This document shows positions 55,137-64,000 of a DNA stretch of 64,000 nucleotides, one piece after another (position 1 is the first letter of the stretch; each line of letters opens with the position of its first letter). Position numbers and translations under genes: made by a program. The notes below the pieces were generated by a model. It saw only the letters and a list, made by a program, of their open reading frames with translations. It did no database searches and was not told the origin of the DNA. The stretch covers positions 90,176-154,175 of the forward strand of contig JAKEKT010000091.1 in assembly GCA_021495925.1 (NCBI GenBank), read 5' to 3'. Origin of the DNA: Diplodia intermedia (Eukaryota > Ascomycota > Dothideomycetes > Botryosphaeriales > Botryosphaeriaceae).

Positions 55137-57308
55137 TCAAGTAAGATAGAATTGTCTCCCTCGTAATTTAAGTTCCCTTGTCACAACCTCTCCATCCATC
55201 AGGCCGTGTACATAACAGGAACCGACGAATCTCCACTCCTCCATCCACGGACCTTGTTTCTTTCCACGTTCTCGCTTCACCTGCCTCAGCACAACGGGAG
55301 TCTTTGCTCCCTTCAACACCGCAACCTGATCGCCCTTCTCCGCCTCAGGGGGCACCATCGCGTATTGACCGTTCTCCAGGACCGCAAAGACCCAGTCTTC
55401 TACTTGCACCAGATTCCGACTGACGGTGTTCCTTGCTTCCTTGGCCAGATCCTTCTTCTGCCTCCTCTTCACCTTTCCTTCAGAATCAAGTTCCACCTGT
55501 ATCCACTCACTATGCTCCACGCCTACCGGAGCCATCAACCACGCCGCGAATTTCGGCCGCAACTCTCTCACATCCTCTTCCCGCAGCCTCCTGACCGGAT
55601 ACCTTGTGCAGTCCAGCATCAGCGTGCGCCAGTACGCCTCAAAAGTGCCCCAAGAGCCTTCCGCCCCCATCAGCTTCCGCCCCAGTTCTTTTCTCCTCCC
55701 ATTTGGAAATGCCGCAGACCCGCCCCCCTCCACCAGTGCTCGCGGGTCTTCGTCTGCCCCTCGCTTAAGGAACGCTTCCAGCGACCGATTCCCCGCCACG
55801 ATGCCCGTCTCCAGGACCTCATCCGGCATCCACGCGAGCGCGCGCTCGCACCGGTCCGACGAGGTCGTTTCAGCCGGACAAAGCCGTCTCACGATGGCCA
55901 GCTTGCCCGCGTCCCACCCGTACAGCTGGATCGCGCGGCCCCGTGCCGTCAGCTTGACCGGTAGTGGCAACGACGACGACGACGACGACGACGACACCAT
56001 CTCCCCGTGGGCGGGAGCGGGTCCTTCGCCCGCGGCGTTGTAGATGCCCCGTTGCGCGAACAAGATCTTGAACGCTCCCGGGTTCGCGAAATCGGGCACC
56101 CACGACGGGAGGTCCGGGTTGCGGGGCGGATGTTGGGAAGTTGGGGAGGGGGTGCCGAGGATCCAGGGCCCCTGGCAGAGGAGGTCGAGGTTGCCGGCAG
56201 CGTTGATGAGAGCGGCGGCGGTTTTGGTGTAGACGGTCGCCACAGGGTCGTGGTAGGTGGGGGTGAGGGAGAGCGGGTTGGAGGAGAGGTTGAGGAGGGC
56301 GAAGATGCGGTCGCGGGGGTCAGTGGCGTTGCAGTAGCGGAAGCGGGCGAGGATGTTGTGGAGGGAGGAGGATGAGGAGGTGGCTGTGTAGTTATAGGGA
56401 GTGAGTGCTTTTTCGGATTGCTGTTGTTGCTGGGCGCATATGCGGCGTTGATGGGCGAGGATTTGAGCACGAGCGAGACAGTAGTTGAGCTCCCCCTTAA
56501 GAGTCCAGCTATGGCCGAAGGGACGGTGGAAGGCGTCCGGGAAGCCATAGGCGGCGATGTGCCGGTCTACGTCGAGGAAGTCATCGATGCGCTCCCAAGG
56601 CAGCGTCGCGCGGCCAGCAACCAGCACCACGCGCGGCGCCAGCGAGACCTCTTGCATGATCCACACCCGCTGCCAGACTTGCGGCTCCCGGAATAACTTA
56701 TTCAGAGTGCCAGTCCAGTTACCGAACTGTTCGTCCAAAAGATCATCGGGAGCCTTGTCTTCCCAATTATTGCCACGGGAAAAGCTTGCCGAGATGCTCT
56801 CCTCGAGTTCAGTGATGGTGCCGATGCCGTCCATGACTGCGGCGCCTTTTTCCAGGATGGAGGCGTCGTCACCGAGCCAAAGGAGGTCAATAGAGCAGCG
56901 CTGGTATATTTCTCGCATGTGGAGGACCTGGCTGTCACGCTCATCGACGTTCTGCTGGTCGATGCAGACAGCGTCAACCCACAGTTTGCGATGTCGACGC
57001 GGCAGTCGCAAGTGGCGCAGGGCGACCTCCAGATTCTTGGTGACTCGGACGATCTTTCCATCGATGGCCACTGAGTGCGTCTTCGTTGGATCACCCCAAA
57101 CGTAAGAGAGAGCTTCGTAGTTGGGGGGATCATCGAGGGAGGCCTTTTCCAAGGAGCACTCAATGGCGGCAGATGTATCTGCAGATGGATGCAAGGTTAA
57201 AATGCGAAAGTGCCGGGCTCCTGGTGGAATTGGGGCGTACTCGACCCCGTGCGTTGCCATGTAGCGCAGATGTGGTCCGATATGGAAATCAAACAACACA
57301 TCGAACAT
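55137..57308 (-). CDS. full-length HET-domain protein
   Basis: A single exon, 723 aa from the first ATG (57308). The HET domain lies about residues 40-230: HFRILTLHPS, PPNYEALSYVWGD, VTKNLEVALRHLRLP, LWVDAVCIDQQNVDERDSQV and a predicted helix to DLLWLGD. The mid-region has the common LARFRYCNATDPRDRIFALL element. The C terminus ends with SCYVHGLMDGEVVTRE, a motif usually close to the end of complete family members, so this copy looks intact, unlike the shorter HET gene at 22.5-23.9 kb. The protein may act in allorecognition; a specific partner cannot be inferred. An eight-serine run from a trinucleotide array lies near residue 440. An alternative start at Met-18 (MATHGVEYAP) would shorten the N terminus slightly. 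Confidence 0.9.
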   Translation of the reverse strand: MFDVLFDFHIGPHLRYMATHGVEYAPIPPGARHFRILTLHPSADTSAAIECSLEKASLDDPPNYEALSYVWGDPTKTHSVAIDGKIVRVTKNLEVALRHLRLPRRHRKLWVDAVCIDQQNVDERDSQVLHMREIYQRCSIDLLWLGDDASILEKGAAVMDGIGTITELEESISASFSRGNNWEDKAPDDLLDEQFGNWTGTLNKLFREPQVWQRVWIMQEVSLAPRVVLVAGRATLPWERIDDFLDVDRHIAAYGFPDAFHRPFGHSWTLKGELNYCLARAQILAHQRRICAQQQQQSEKALTPYNYTATSSSSSLHNILARFRYCNATDPRDRIFALLNLSSNPLSLTPTYHDPVATVYTKTAAALINAAGNLDLLCQGPWILGTPSPTSQHPPRNPDLPSWVPDFANPGAFKILFAQRGIYNAAGEGPAPAHGEMVSSSSSSSSLPLPVKLTARGRAIQLYGWDAGKLAIVRRLCPAETTSSDRCERALAWMPDEVLETGIVAGNRSLEAFLKRGADEDPRALVEGGGSAAFPNGRRKELGRKLMGAEGSWGTFEAYWRTLMLDCTRYPVRRLREEDVRELRPKFAAWLMAPVGVEHSEWIQVELDSEGKVKRRQKKDLAKEARNTVSRNLVQVEDWVFAVLENGQYAMVPPEAEKGDQVAVLKGAKTPVVLRQVKRERGKKQGPWMEEWRFVGSCYVHGLMDGEVVTRELKLRGRQFYLT
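55972..55995. repeat. (GAC)8 microsatellite in HET gene
   Basis: Eight GAC triplets on plus; on minus, in the coding frame, they read TCG and give eight serines. The array is pure and in a variable linker of the HET protein. Confidence 0.85.
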
Positions 57309-57669
57309 TTTCGGAAGAGCAGAGGAGCTGTGTATGTCAGTGAAGCATGCTAGGACGTTACGAGGGTTGGAGGGAGTTGGAGTCAACTAGGCAGCCACAG
57401 CGTGGGGCTTGAAACATGCGGGCCGATGGCGATCATCCAGGGAACCACGCCACATCTCAAACTATAAATCGCTAAGCGTGTTGCTACTCGAAATAAACAT
57501 ACATATCCGAAGAGCGCTAGTGAGTGGGCTCAGTCTTATCGCACCATGCTAACCTTGACAAATCCAAACCCCCAACGCACCCGCCATGCATTCCTTGCAC
57601 AAAAGGGATATAATAGGATGAACAACACGACAAAATAGGGTTCGGCCGTTAGGAACAATCGCCACCGCT
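57309..57669. other. intergenic, nothing specific seen
   Basis: 361 bp between two minus-strand genes: promoter of the HET gene and 3' UTR of the promethin-like gene. No motif or repeat seen. Confidence 0.5.
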
Positions 57670-58509
57670 TCAAGTCAGGCCGGTGGCACCTCCGACAGCA
57701 CCATTGGCAGCACCGGCAGCACTGGTGGCGGTACCGGTAGTGTTTCCGACCCTCTTCTTGACACCGTCGGCGTTGGCAGTCTTTTCGACCTGGTCCTTCG
57801 CGTTTCCAACCTGCTCCTTTGCGTTTCCGGCATCGGCAGCCTGGTTGATCTTCCTGGGCTTGCGCTTCTCCTCGCTCGAGCCGTTCGTGTTCTTTTCACC
57901 CTCGCTCTTGTCGTCATCCTTCTTGTTGGCCTCGTTCTTGTAGGCCTGGCTCCGGGTGTCGTTCATCAGGAAGTCAAGCCTGCCGCCGGTCAGGTTGTTC
58001 AGCTTGTCGCCGATGGCAGAACCCTTTGCAGCCGGCCCCTCTCCTCCTCCTTGGTTGAACCACTTCATGATGTAGTAGCCACCCAGACCCCACAAGAACA
58101 AGAACGAAGCGCCCATGGTAGTGAGGAAAATGGTGGGCAGGACCACCAGGAGAGCGATGCCGACCATGAAAGCTGTAGCGAGAAGGGCGACGAGGACAGC
58201 CACGAGAAGAGCGGCGACCAGGGAGAAGACGAAAACGGTGAGGGTGAAGACGGCAAACATCACGAGAGGCAGGCCGGTCAAGGCGAAGTTGGTGAGGAGG
58301 AACGCCTTTGCGTGGGCTTATCAGCGCTGCAATTCGAAGTGTATCAATCAGAAACGTACCGAAAGCTTGGGGTTGTTGACGGCAAATGCTTGCAGCCTCG
58401 AGAACATCTCGGCCCGCTTCTCGGGCGGGAACAGGCTGTCAAGCACATTCTGCGCCTTTTCCTGCACCGTGCCGGCGAGGGTTTGGATGGTGTTTAAAAT
58501 CCCGGACAT
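57670..58509 (-). CDS. promethin/LDAF1-like lipid-droplet protein
   Basis: Two exons: 58509-58360 and 58305-57670, 261 aa. The first ~50 residues form an amphipathic helix (MSGILNTIQTLAGTVQEKAQ). Two long hydrophobic hairpins follow: LTNFALTGLPLVMFAVFTLT with FVFSLVAALLVAVLVALLAT, then AFMVGIALLVVLPTIFLTT with GASFLFLWGLGGYYIM. This layout and size fit promethin (LDAF1) and yeast Ldo16/Ldo45, which associate with seipin at lipid-droplet formation sites. The ~140-residue C-terminal tail is Lys/Glu/Asn-rich and hydrophilic, with a repeated NAKEQV/NAKDQV pair. Family call is from topology and motif feel rather than a catalytic signature, so moderate confidence. The gene is divergent from RNA polymerase I subunit A49. 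Confidence 0.75.
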
Positions 58510-58922
58510 GGCGCGGCTCGTGCTTGGAGGATGTAGTCTGCGCAGGAGAGAGGCAGGGGATGATGAGCTGCAGACAAAGGCAAATTATTAGGCGGCGAAG
58601 GATGGGTTAGTGGCAATGACGGGGGCAGAGGGGCGGGAAGGAGTGACGCGGATTGATATGCTGGAACCAGCCCAGCGACTAACATGGATGGGTGGGCTGT
58701 GGCAAGTGATCAGGCGCAGTCAAACAAGATCTGTAGTCGCACGCCAATGCGAATGGCGCGCGCGTTGCGTCACTGCGCGATGCGTCAAATGGAACGGCTC
58801 CTGCCGCGGGCGGTGACGCGCTGTGGCCGTGCCCGCCGTTTCTTGGCGCCAAAAACCGCCGGCTGCCAAAAAAAAGTTACCGCCCGCGCGAGCCCCGAGC
58901 AACACCACCGCCATCCCCAGCC
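58510..58922. promoter_or_regulatory. 413-bp divergent promoter, promethin-like / RPA49
   Basis: Both genes read outward from here. Overall GC-rich, with an A-run at about 58868-58874 some 50 bp before the RPA49 ATG. No canonical PAC or RRPE ribosome-biogenesis element was recognised. Confidence 0.5.
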
Positions 58923-60412
58923 ATGCCCGACGTTAGCGAGAAGAAGCGCAAGCGCAATGCCGACAAGAACGACCGTCCCAGCAAGAAGGTCCAGATTGAC
59001 CAGCCTACGCGCCCTGTGAAGCTCGCCTTCCTCGACGACAACGACCAGCTCGGCCCCGTTGTTGGTATGCCTCCTCAGGCCTCTCTCGCATCTCTGCCGA
59101 GCTGACGCCCACCACAGCTGCCACTCCCGGTGTCTCCTTTTCCTCCGATCTCGCTCTCAAGCCCTACAAGAAGGAGACCGACAACCGCCGCTACGAGCTC
59201 CTCCTACACTCCTCGGACCACCCAAGGCTCGATTTTTCCGCCCGCCAGGAGCGCGATGGCACCGCCGAGAGCCTGCTCAAGCACTATGTCGGCGTTTACG
59301 ACCCCGACACCGGCGCGCTCCAGGTCATGGAGGCGCAGAAGCTGGTGCTGCGGAGCACTCTGAGAAGCGAGGCCGAGGAAATGCGCGCCCAGAGGGAGGC
59401 CGCCGCCGACCAGGAGCGCCAGACCAACTTTGCCCTTCGCCAGGAGCTGGGCAAGGAGTTCGGTACCAAGAAGGCCAAGAAGGCTCTGGCTTCCATCACC
59501 GAAAACGCAATCAACCCAACTGCTGGTGCTGCCGAGGGCAAGGTTACCGACGCCGTCGCCAAGGCCGTCCTGGAGTCCGTGGCTGACGCCACTGCCGACG
59601 CGCCCACTCGCGAAGCCTTGCAACAAGCCGTTGATGAGAACAAACCTCGCCCGAAGGCTAACTTGGAGGCTACCACCCCGGCCGAAGTCTACCCGCCTGA
59701 CGTGCTTATTGGTGCTGATAACATGCGCCTGATCGAGGTCAAGAGCTGGCTTGAGGCTGTTGAAAAGAATGAGAGTATCAATACCGAGAGTTTGTTTGTT
59801 TCCAGAAGGCTGGTTGCAGTTGGATCGTCGAAGAACATCAAGAAGCTGAAGGTGCTGAAGTACATGTTGCTTCTGATCGACTTCCTGGGCGCTTTGAAGC
59901 CCGCACGGAATGGCGCAAAGAAGCTTCCGCAGAGGGCGGACCTGGAGAAGCGGACCAACACAAGCGGTGCACTACTAGACGGGGTCCGGAGGAAATTTGT
60001 TGACGGGAGGTACGTGAAAAACCCAATATTGACCGCCATGAGATCAAGCATGCTAACCGCGACTTGCAGCGAACTGACGAAGTGGCACGTTGACTATCTG
60101 ATCACGCACATCGCAGCACTCTCTCTTTACATCGATAACTTTGCCGTCGATACATTTGACTTGCGTGAGGACCTGAGGCTTGACAACAAACAGTAAGATC
60201 CAACCCCCTTTGGATTATACGGACGTTTACTGATCCTCTGTAGGATTGGTCAATACTACCATGAGCTTGGCTGCAAAATAGTCAACCCCACGGAGAAGGA
60301 ACGTGAGGCAAGGAAGCTCACCAAGGCCGAGGCTGTCAACCACAGGATGGCCAAGCTGAAGATTCCTCTGGACTTCCCCAAGCAGAGGAATATCCCCATG
60401 CGTAAGAGGTAA
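58923..60412 (+). CDS. RPA49: RNA polymerase I subunit A49
   Basis: Four exons: 58923-59064, 59118-60009, 60070-60192 and 60244-60412, 441 aa. The N-terminal 110 residues are the dimerisation module that pairs with A34.5: a basic start (EKKRKRNADKNDRPSKK), GVSFSSDLALKPYKK and RYELLLHSSDHPRLDFSARQ. A flexible Ala/Glu-rich linker leads to the tandem winged-helix region (about 260-420) with VYPPDVLIGADNMRLIEVKSW, ESLFVSRRLVAV and LGALKPARNGAKKL. A49 binds DNA and supports Pol I initiation and elongation of rRNA genes in the nucleolus. The basic C terminus ends FPKQRNIPMRKR. The length is similar to yeast Rpa49 (415 aa). Confidence 0.93.
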
Positions 60413-61031
60413 TTTCCCATTAGCCGCGGACTCGGCGCAACATATCATCTGTCTGTATGCGATTGCAACCCAGAATCATGAGCGAGTGGGGGGTTTATGG
60501 CGTTTGTAAAGAGTGAGCAAGGTCAGTCCTATAGGGATAAGCATCGTCGGGCAAGAAAGTGCACTTTACCGAAAAAGGCAATTTCTAGGATACCCGAATC
60601 TTGGCGTTATGGTCTAAAAAATATTGGGTGTGCATCGCACTTTCCGTTCACCGACTGAGCATGTGGCAACTGCATGTGGTGATTTCACACCAACCTCATT
60701 GGGCGCTTCTGGCGCTCCTCTCACTCGCATAGCGGCTCCATCGATACCTATCGCCACGCCATTCACTGGCTGGCGACTTGCCTGAACATTGTCCTCACCT
60801 ATCTCATCACTCCTACGACAACATTGTCATCACTCACATGTACATTTCCCGTTACAAGCCACACATCACCCGGAGGTATCCTGCTCTACGCCATCGCTGA
60901 GTTCAAAGTCCGTCAAGTCACTCCCACCACCACGGCCATCGCATGCACAGCAGCCTGCTGTGCCAGCCTCGCCGCGATCAAAGAGTAAAGCGAGTCGAGC
61001 CATCACTCTGGCCTTCATACGTGAGACAGGA
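60413..61031. other. intergenic, RPA49 3' side
   Basis: About 620 bp of near-average composition. The frame of the following hypothetical ORF stays open back to about 60789 but without an ATG. No motif recognised. Confidence 0.45.
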
Positions 61032-61790
61032 ATGTCGCGGTCTTCTTTGCACCTACCAGCTCTCTCAACACCGCCGCCCTCGCCGGAAAGCCAGAGTCTT
61101 TCGCGACGTCTATCGATTCGTCGCAAGCGCAGATCCAGCAGAGCTTTCACTAGCTTCACAGACGTCTCTACTTTCACCCCCTCGGAAAGCCGCTGGAACA
61201 CATTCACCCCTCCGAAGAAACGGTTCCGCTGGCTCCGCAGTAAACCCTGGTGTCGCTTATTTCGGAGGAATAAATCAGCATCGGCCGGAGGACGGTTTAC
61301 GACTGCTGGAAGAGGGGCTGAAGATATTTACGGCAGGCCGTTGGATACGGTAAGCGTGGTAGGTCGTCATCCGCCCGTGCATTCGCCACTCATCTTCCCT
61401 CACAGAGCAGCCACGCCACAAGCTGACCAGCTCGTCAAGAAAGAAAAGAGAAAAAGAGACAAGAAGAGAGACGGAGAGGGAGAGGCTAACTGCTCGCAGG
61501 CGCATTTCAAGACACACAAAGACCCAGCAGCCCGATGGACCCACCACCATGCCAGGAAAAGGCGCCGCGTATCCATGCACATCATCGACGACACCGAGCT
61601 GGCATGGCGAGGCCATATGATCGGTCGCGGCCTGATGGCTTCACCTCCCTCGCACCAAAACACCCCCCCTCGGTTCTCCCGCACACGGGAGCACCCGGAC
61701 CCGTGGGCCCCGAAGGTTCCCGCCCACCTTGCCGCCGCCGCTTGTGCTCGCGGGATGTCTGCCCCCGATCTCCCTCTCCGCCCCAGTTGA
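61032..61790 (+). CDS. hypothetical basic protein
   Basis: An unrecognised ORF of 252 aa from the first in-frame ATG at 61032. It is Ser/Arg/Pro-rich, with a basic segment RRLSIRRKRRSSRAF, a stretch of aromatic and basic residues around KRFRWLRSKPWCRLFRRNK, and a Lys/Arg patch KKEKRKRDKKRDGEGE that would suit a nuclear signal. Later parts (MHIIDDTELAWRGHMIGRGL and the end ARGMSAPDLPLRPS) look like genuine protein sequence rather than GC-driven noise. The frame is open from 60789, so an upstream exon is possible. No domain is recognised; it may be a lineage-specific gene or chance. It is the only candidate between RPA49 and the dehydrogenase. Confidence 0.35.
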   Translation: MSRSSLHLPALSTPPPSPESQSLSRRLSIRRKRRSSRAFTSFTDVSTFTPSESRWNTFTPPKKRFRWLRSKPWCRLFRRNKSASAGGRFTTAGRGAEDIYGRPLDTVSVVGRHPPVHSPLIFPHRAATPQADQLVKKEKRKRDKKRDGEGEANCSQAHFKTHKDPAARWTHHHARKRRRVSMHIIDDTELAWRGHMIGRGLMASPPSHQNTPPRFSRTREHPDPWAPKVPAHLAAAACARGMSAPDLPLRPS

Positions 61791-62491
61791 GGGCAAAAAA
61801 GACAACGTGGCGGCCTCCGGCAAAGGAGCGCCCAAGGGGCGCGGGCGTCTCTCGCCTCGTAGATGTACTTGCTTGACGGCGGCGGCGACGGAACATCCTC
61901 CTCGCTTGACTGTCACGTCGGCGCGGCATAGGATCGTCGGGAGCTGCTCGGCGGACCTGGTTGGAAGCGAGTCGACGGGACGCGAGGAGCCGATTATGGT
62001 GTGTTCATGGATCGCAAGGGGCGGGGGATTAGGAGGGCCGGGTGAATGATGATGACAGTGATGATGTGGCTAGGAGTTGGGATGTTCAGGGTCGATGAGC
62101 GGGTGTGAGCTTGGGAAAGGGGGGACGGGTACGTCGTGGGTTGGGAAGGGGTGGGGCTACGGAAGAGGGTTGGCGAGTGGTAGGGGTCAGAGGAGCTTGG
62201 GAGGTTCTGCTGTGGTGGAAATCGAAATGGTGGCTTCGGGAGTAATTCTCTTTTTAAGGGAAAGCGAATGAGTAAGTAGCTTTGTCCAATACAAGCCATC
62301 ACCCAAGGCACAAGATCACAGGGCGGTACATGCTCTCAGATTTTAAACCAGATGAGTAGTAAAGCTCACGTATCTTCTTACGAAGGTTGTTGCATTTATT
62401 GACCATACGCCAATAGAATCCAATATGCACCGAGGATATCCCAGAATCTCAACTCGCAGGAGGGGAGGAAAAAAGGCACCGATGGCCCCAT
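61791..62491. other. intergenic, nothing specific seen
   Basis: About 700 bp between the hypothetical plus-strand ORF and the stop of the minus-strand dehydrogenase. G-rich on plus between 62020 and 62220, with short open frames only. Confidence 0.45.
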
Positions 62492-63827
62492 TCAAGCAGT
62501 CAACGAGTCCACCTTTTCTAACTGCGGGGCGATCTCGACCAGAATTTTGACGTTCTTTTCCTTCTCGTGGATGAGCGGCATGAAGCCCTTTTCGATCAGG
62601 TCTTCGAGCGGGATACACCCCGTGATCATGCGGCGAGGTTTCAAGTGGCCTGCAAATATTTCGTCAGTCTCCATTAACCATGTGGAAATAGGGGAGGAAA
62701 GAGAGGCAATGGAGAGTAGTCGTCCGCTCCTTACCGTTTGCCAGATTTTCAATCACAGCCTCGAAGTCCTTCCGCTGGTACCCAAGTACAGCCGTGTAGT
62801 TGGCTTCCTTGAAGGTGAGCATGTTGGGCTGGAATGGAACCTCCTTCTCCCAGATCGCAACATTTACCACAGTTCCACGAGCCTTCACGGCCGTGCAGGC
62901 AGTACTGAGGCTGAACCAGGTCAGTTTTTGACGAACCTTTCGGAGGAGCAGTGAGAGAAAAATGCTGGACTTACCTTGCAGGCACGCCGGCACAGTCAAA
63001 GACCACATCCGGTCCATCCCCACCACTCAACTGTCTGCTCATGGCTGCCAGGTCATAGGTTTTCGGATCCAAGACGTGATGAGCCCCAAATTCCCTCGCG
63101 AACTTCTGCCTCTGCGCGGCGACTTCGCTCATAATAATCTTCTTCACGCTCTTCGCCGCCAGACACTGTACGACCGCCAGGCCGATCGGGCCGCCACCGA
63201 GCACCAACACGGTGCTGTCCTTGGTTAACGATCCTCTCGCCGCCTCAGTTGCATGCCAGGCGACGCTCAGCGGCTCGACGAGGGCGCCGATGTCGAGCGG
63301 GACGTTGTCGGGCAGTGGTAGGACGGCGCCTTCGGGCACGACGACGGCGTCGCTGAGGCCGCCACCTCCGCCGGACAGGCCGATAAAGCCGCCGCTGTAG
63401 CACGCGTTCTCGGCGCCGTTGCGGCAGGCACCGCAGGCGTCGCAATATATGGTGGGCTGAATTGCGACCTTCTGCCCCACGTGGAACCGGCCTTGTGGCA
63501 CGGCGGCCCCAATCTCGCGAATTACGCCTGAGAACTCGTGGCCGAATGTGATGGGGATGGTATCTTTGGTCACTGGGTGCGGCTCGACAGGGGCGAAGGT
63601 CGGCCCTCCGAGGTATTCGTGCAGGTCGGTGCCGCAGATGCCGACGTAGGCGGGTGCGATCTGCGGCGCGGTTAGTGGCGAGCTGGGGCAAGAGCGTGGA
63701 GAAGATGTGGAGAGCATTTGAGGGAATTGAGAAGGTATACCTTGATTTGGTGGGGGCCGGTGGAGGCCTCAGGTATCTGCTCGATCCTGATGTCCTCCTT
63801 GCCGTAGTATCTCGCAGCGCGCATCAT
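62492..63827 (-). CDS. zinc-type (R,R)-butanediol/polyol dehydrogenase
   Basis: Four exons: 63827-63741, 63660-62975, 62904-62735 and 62649-62492, 366 aa. It is a medium-chain dehydrogenase. The catalytic-zinc residues are the Cys of VGICGTDLHEY and the His-Glu of TFGHEFSGVI. The structural-zinc loop is CDACGACRNGAENAC, with four cysteines. The cofactor fold shows VLVLGGGPIGLAV. The start MMRAARYYGKEDIRIEQIPE is typical of the 2,3-butanediol dehydrogenase branch (yeast Bdh1/Bdh2), which interconverts acetoin and butanediol with NAD(H). An acidic residue follows the second cofactor strand (IIMSEVAAQR), which favours NAD over NADP by analogy. Sorbitol or xylitol dehydrogenase activity cannot be excluded. 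The stop follows LEKVDSLTA. Introns are 80, 70 and 85 nt, slightly longer than the local norm. Confidence 0.9.
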
Positions 63828-63947
63828 TTTGAAATTGATTGTACTCTACAATTGCGTAAGATGTAACAGAAGAGGGAGTCGCAGTGTCCGGGACGAGGCC
63901 GCGGCGGCGGGCGGCGGCGACGAGGGGGTGGGCGGGGAATAAGGCGC

Positions 63948-63985
63948 TGTTGTTGCCGTTGCCGTTGTTGCCGTTGTTGCTGTTT
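63948..63985. repeat. imperfect GTTGCC/GTTGTTGCC repeat
   Basis: A short irregular array of GTT and GCC triplets near the right window edge, about 120-160 bp upstream of the dehydrogenase start. The window ends before its context can be judged. Confidence 0.7.
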
Positions 63986-64000
63986 GCCGCGCGCGCGGCG

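Overview
This 64 kb window is nuclear DNA from a filamentous ascomycete (Pezizomycotina). The gene content, and the presence of HET-domain genes among housekeeping genes, suggests Dothideomycetes, but the class is an inference. The protein genes are split by short GT-AG introns, mostly 46-80 nt, often with a visible CTRAY branch point just before the acceptor. Most products have their nearest known relatives in fungi. I resolved 21 protein genes. For the multi-exon models I followed every exon join by hand and checked that the reading frame stays open across all junctions. I found no rRNA, tRNA, transposon, CRISPR array or viral sequence.

Layout, left to right. Minus strand, 1.4-17.1 kb: a YDR124W-like/DUF2841 protein, a full-length ABCC (Ycf1/MRP-type) transporter, a UBA-like ubiquitin-interaction protein, and the mitochondrial RNA-processing protein Pet127. 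Divergent from Pet127 is a large PH plus leucine-rich-repeat protein (17.9-21.7 kb, plus). Then, on the minus strand, come a short, probably truncated HET-domain gene, the nuclear cap-binding subunit CBP80, a GSK3 kinase, an ER SUN-domain protein of the Slp1 type, a Hal4/Sat4-type kinase and a CaMKK-type kinase. TRAPPC1/Bet5 is divergent from the CaMKK, and a CobW/ZNG1 zinc GTPase follows on plus. Yop1 (minus) and an RFX transcription factor (plus) form another divergent pair. A peptidyl-tRNA hydrolase (plus) converges on a full-length HET protein (minus). A promethin/LDO-type lipid-droplet protein (minus) is divergent from RNA polymerase I subunit A49 (plus). A hypothetical plus-strand ORF and a zinc-type butanediol/sorbitol dehydrogenase (minus) close the window.

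Functionally this is a patchwork of core genes: RNA capping, Pol I, TRAPP transport, ER shaping, mitochondrial RNA processing and signalling kinases. There is no biosynthetic cluster or operon-like pathway. The accessory elements are the two HET genes. Intergenic stretches of 1.8-2.1 kb precede the DUF2841, GSK3 and HAL4-type genes. They are GC-rich, so long open frames on both strands there are expected by chance and are not called.

The most interesting observations are: a 9-nt microexon in YOP1; two CAAGGT motifs inside a 12-bp direct repeat just upstream of the zinc-GTPase gene; a 158-codon in-frame extension upstream of the expected CBP80 start; a Q/N/S/Y-rich tail on the DUF2841 protein; two tiny exons in the ABC transporter; and serine/aspartate trinucleotide arrays in both HET genes. 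I found no strong candidate for a wholly new multi-gene system.
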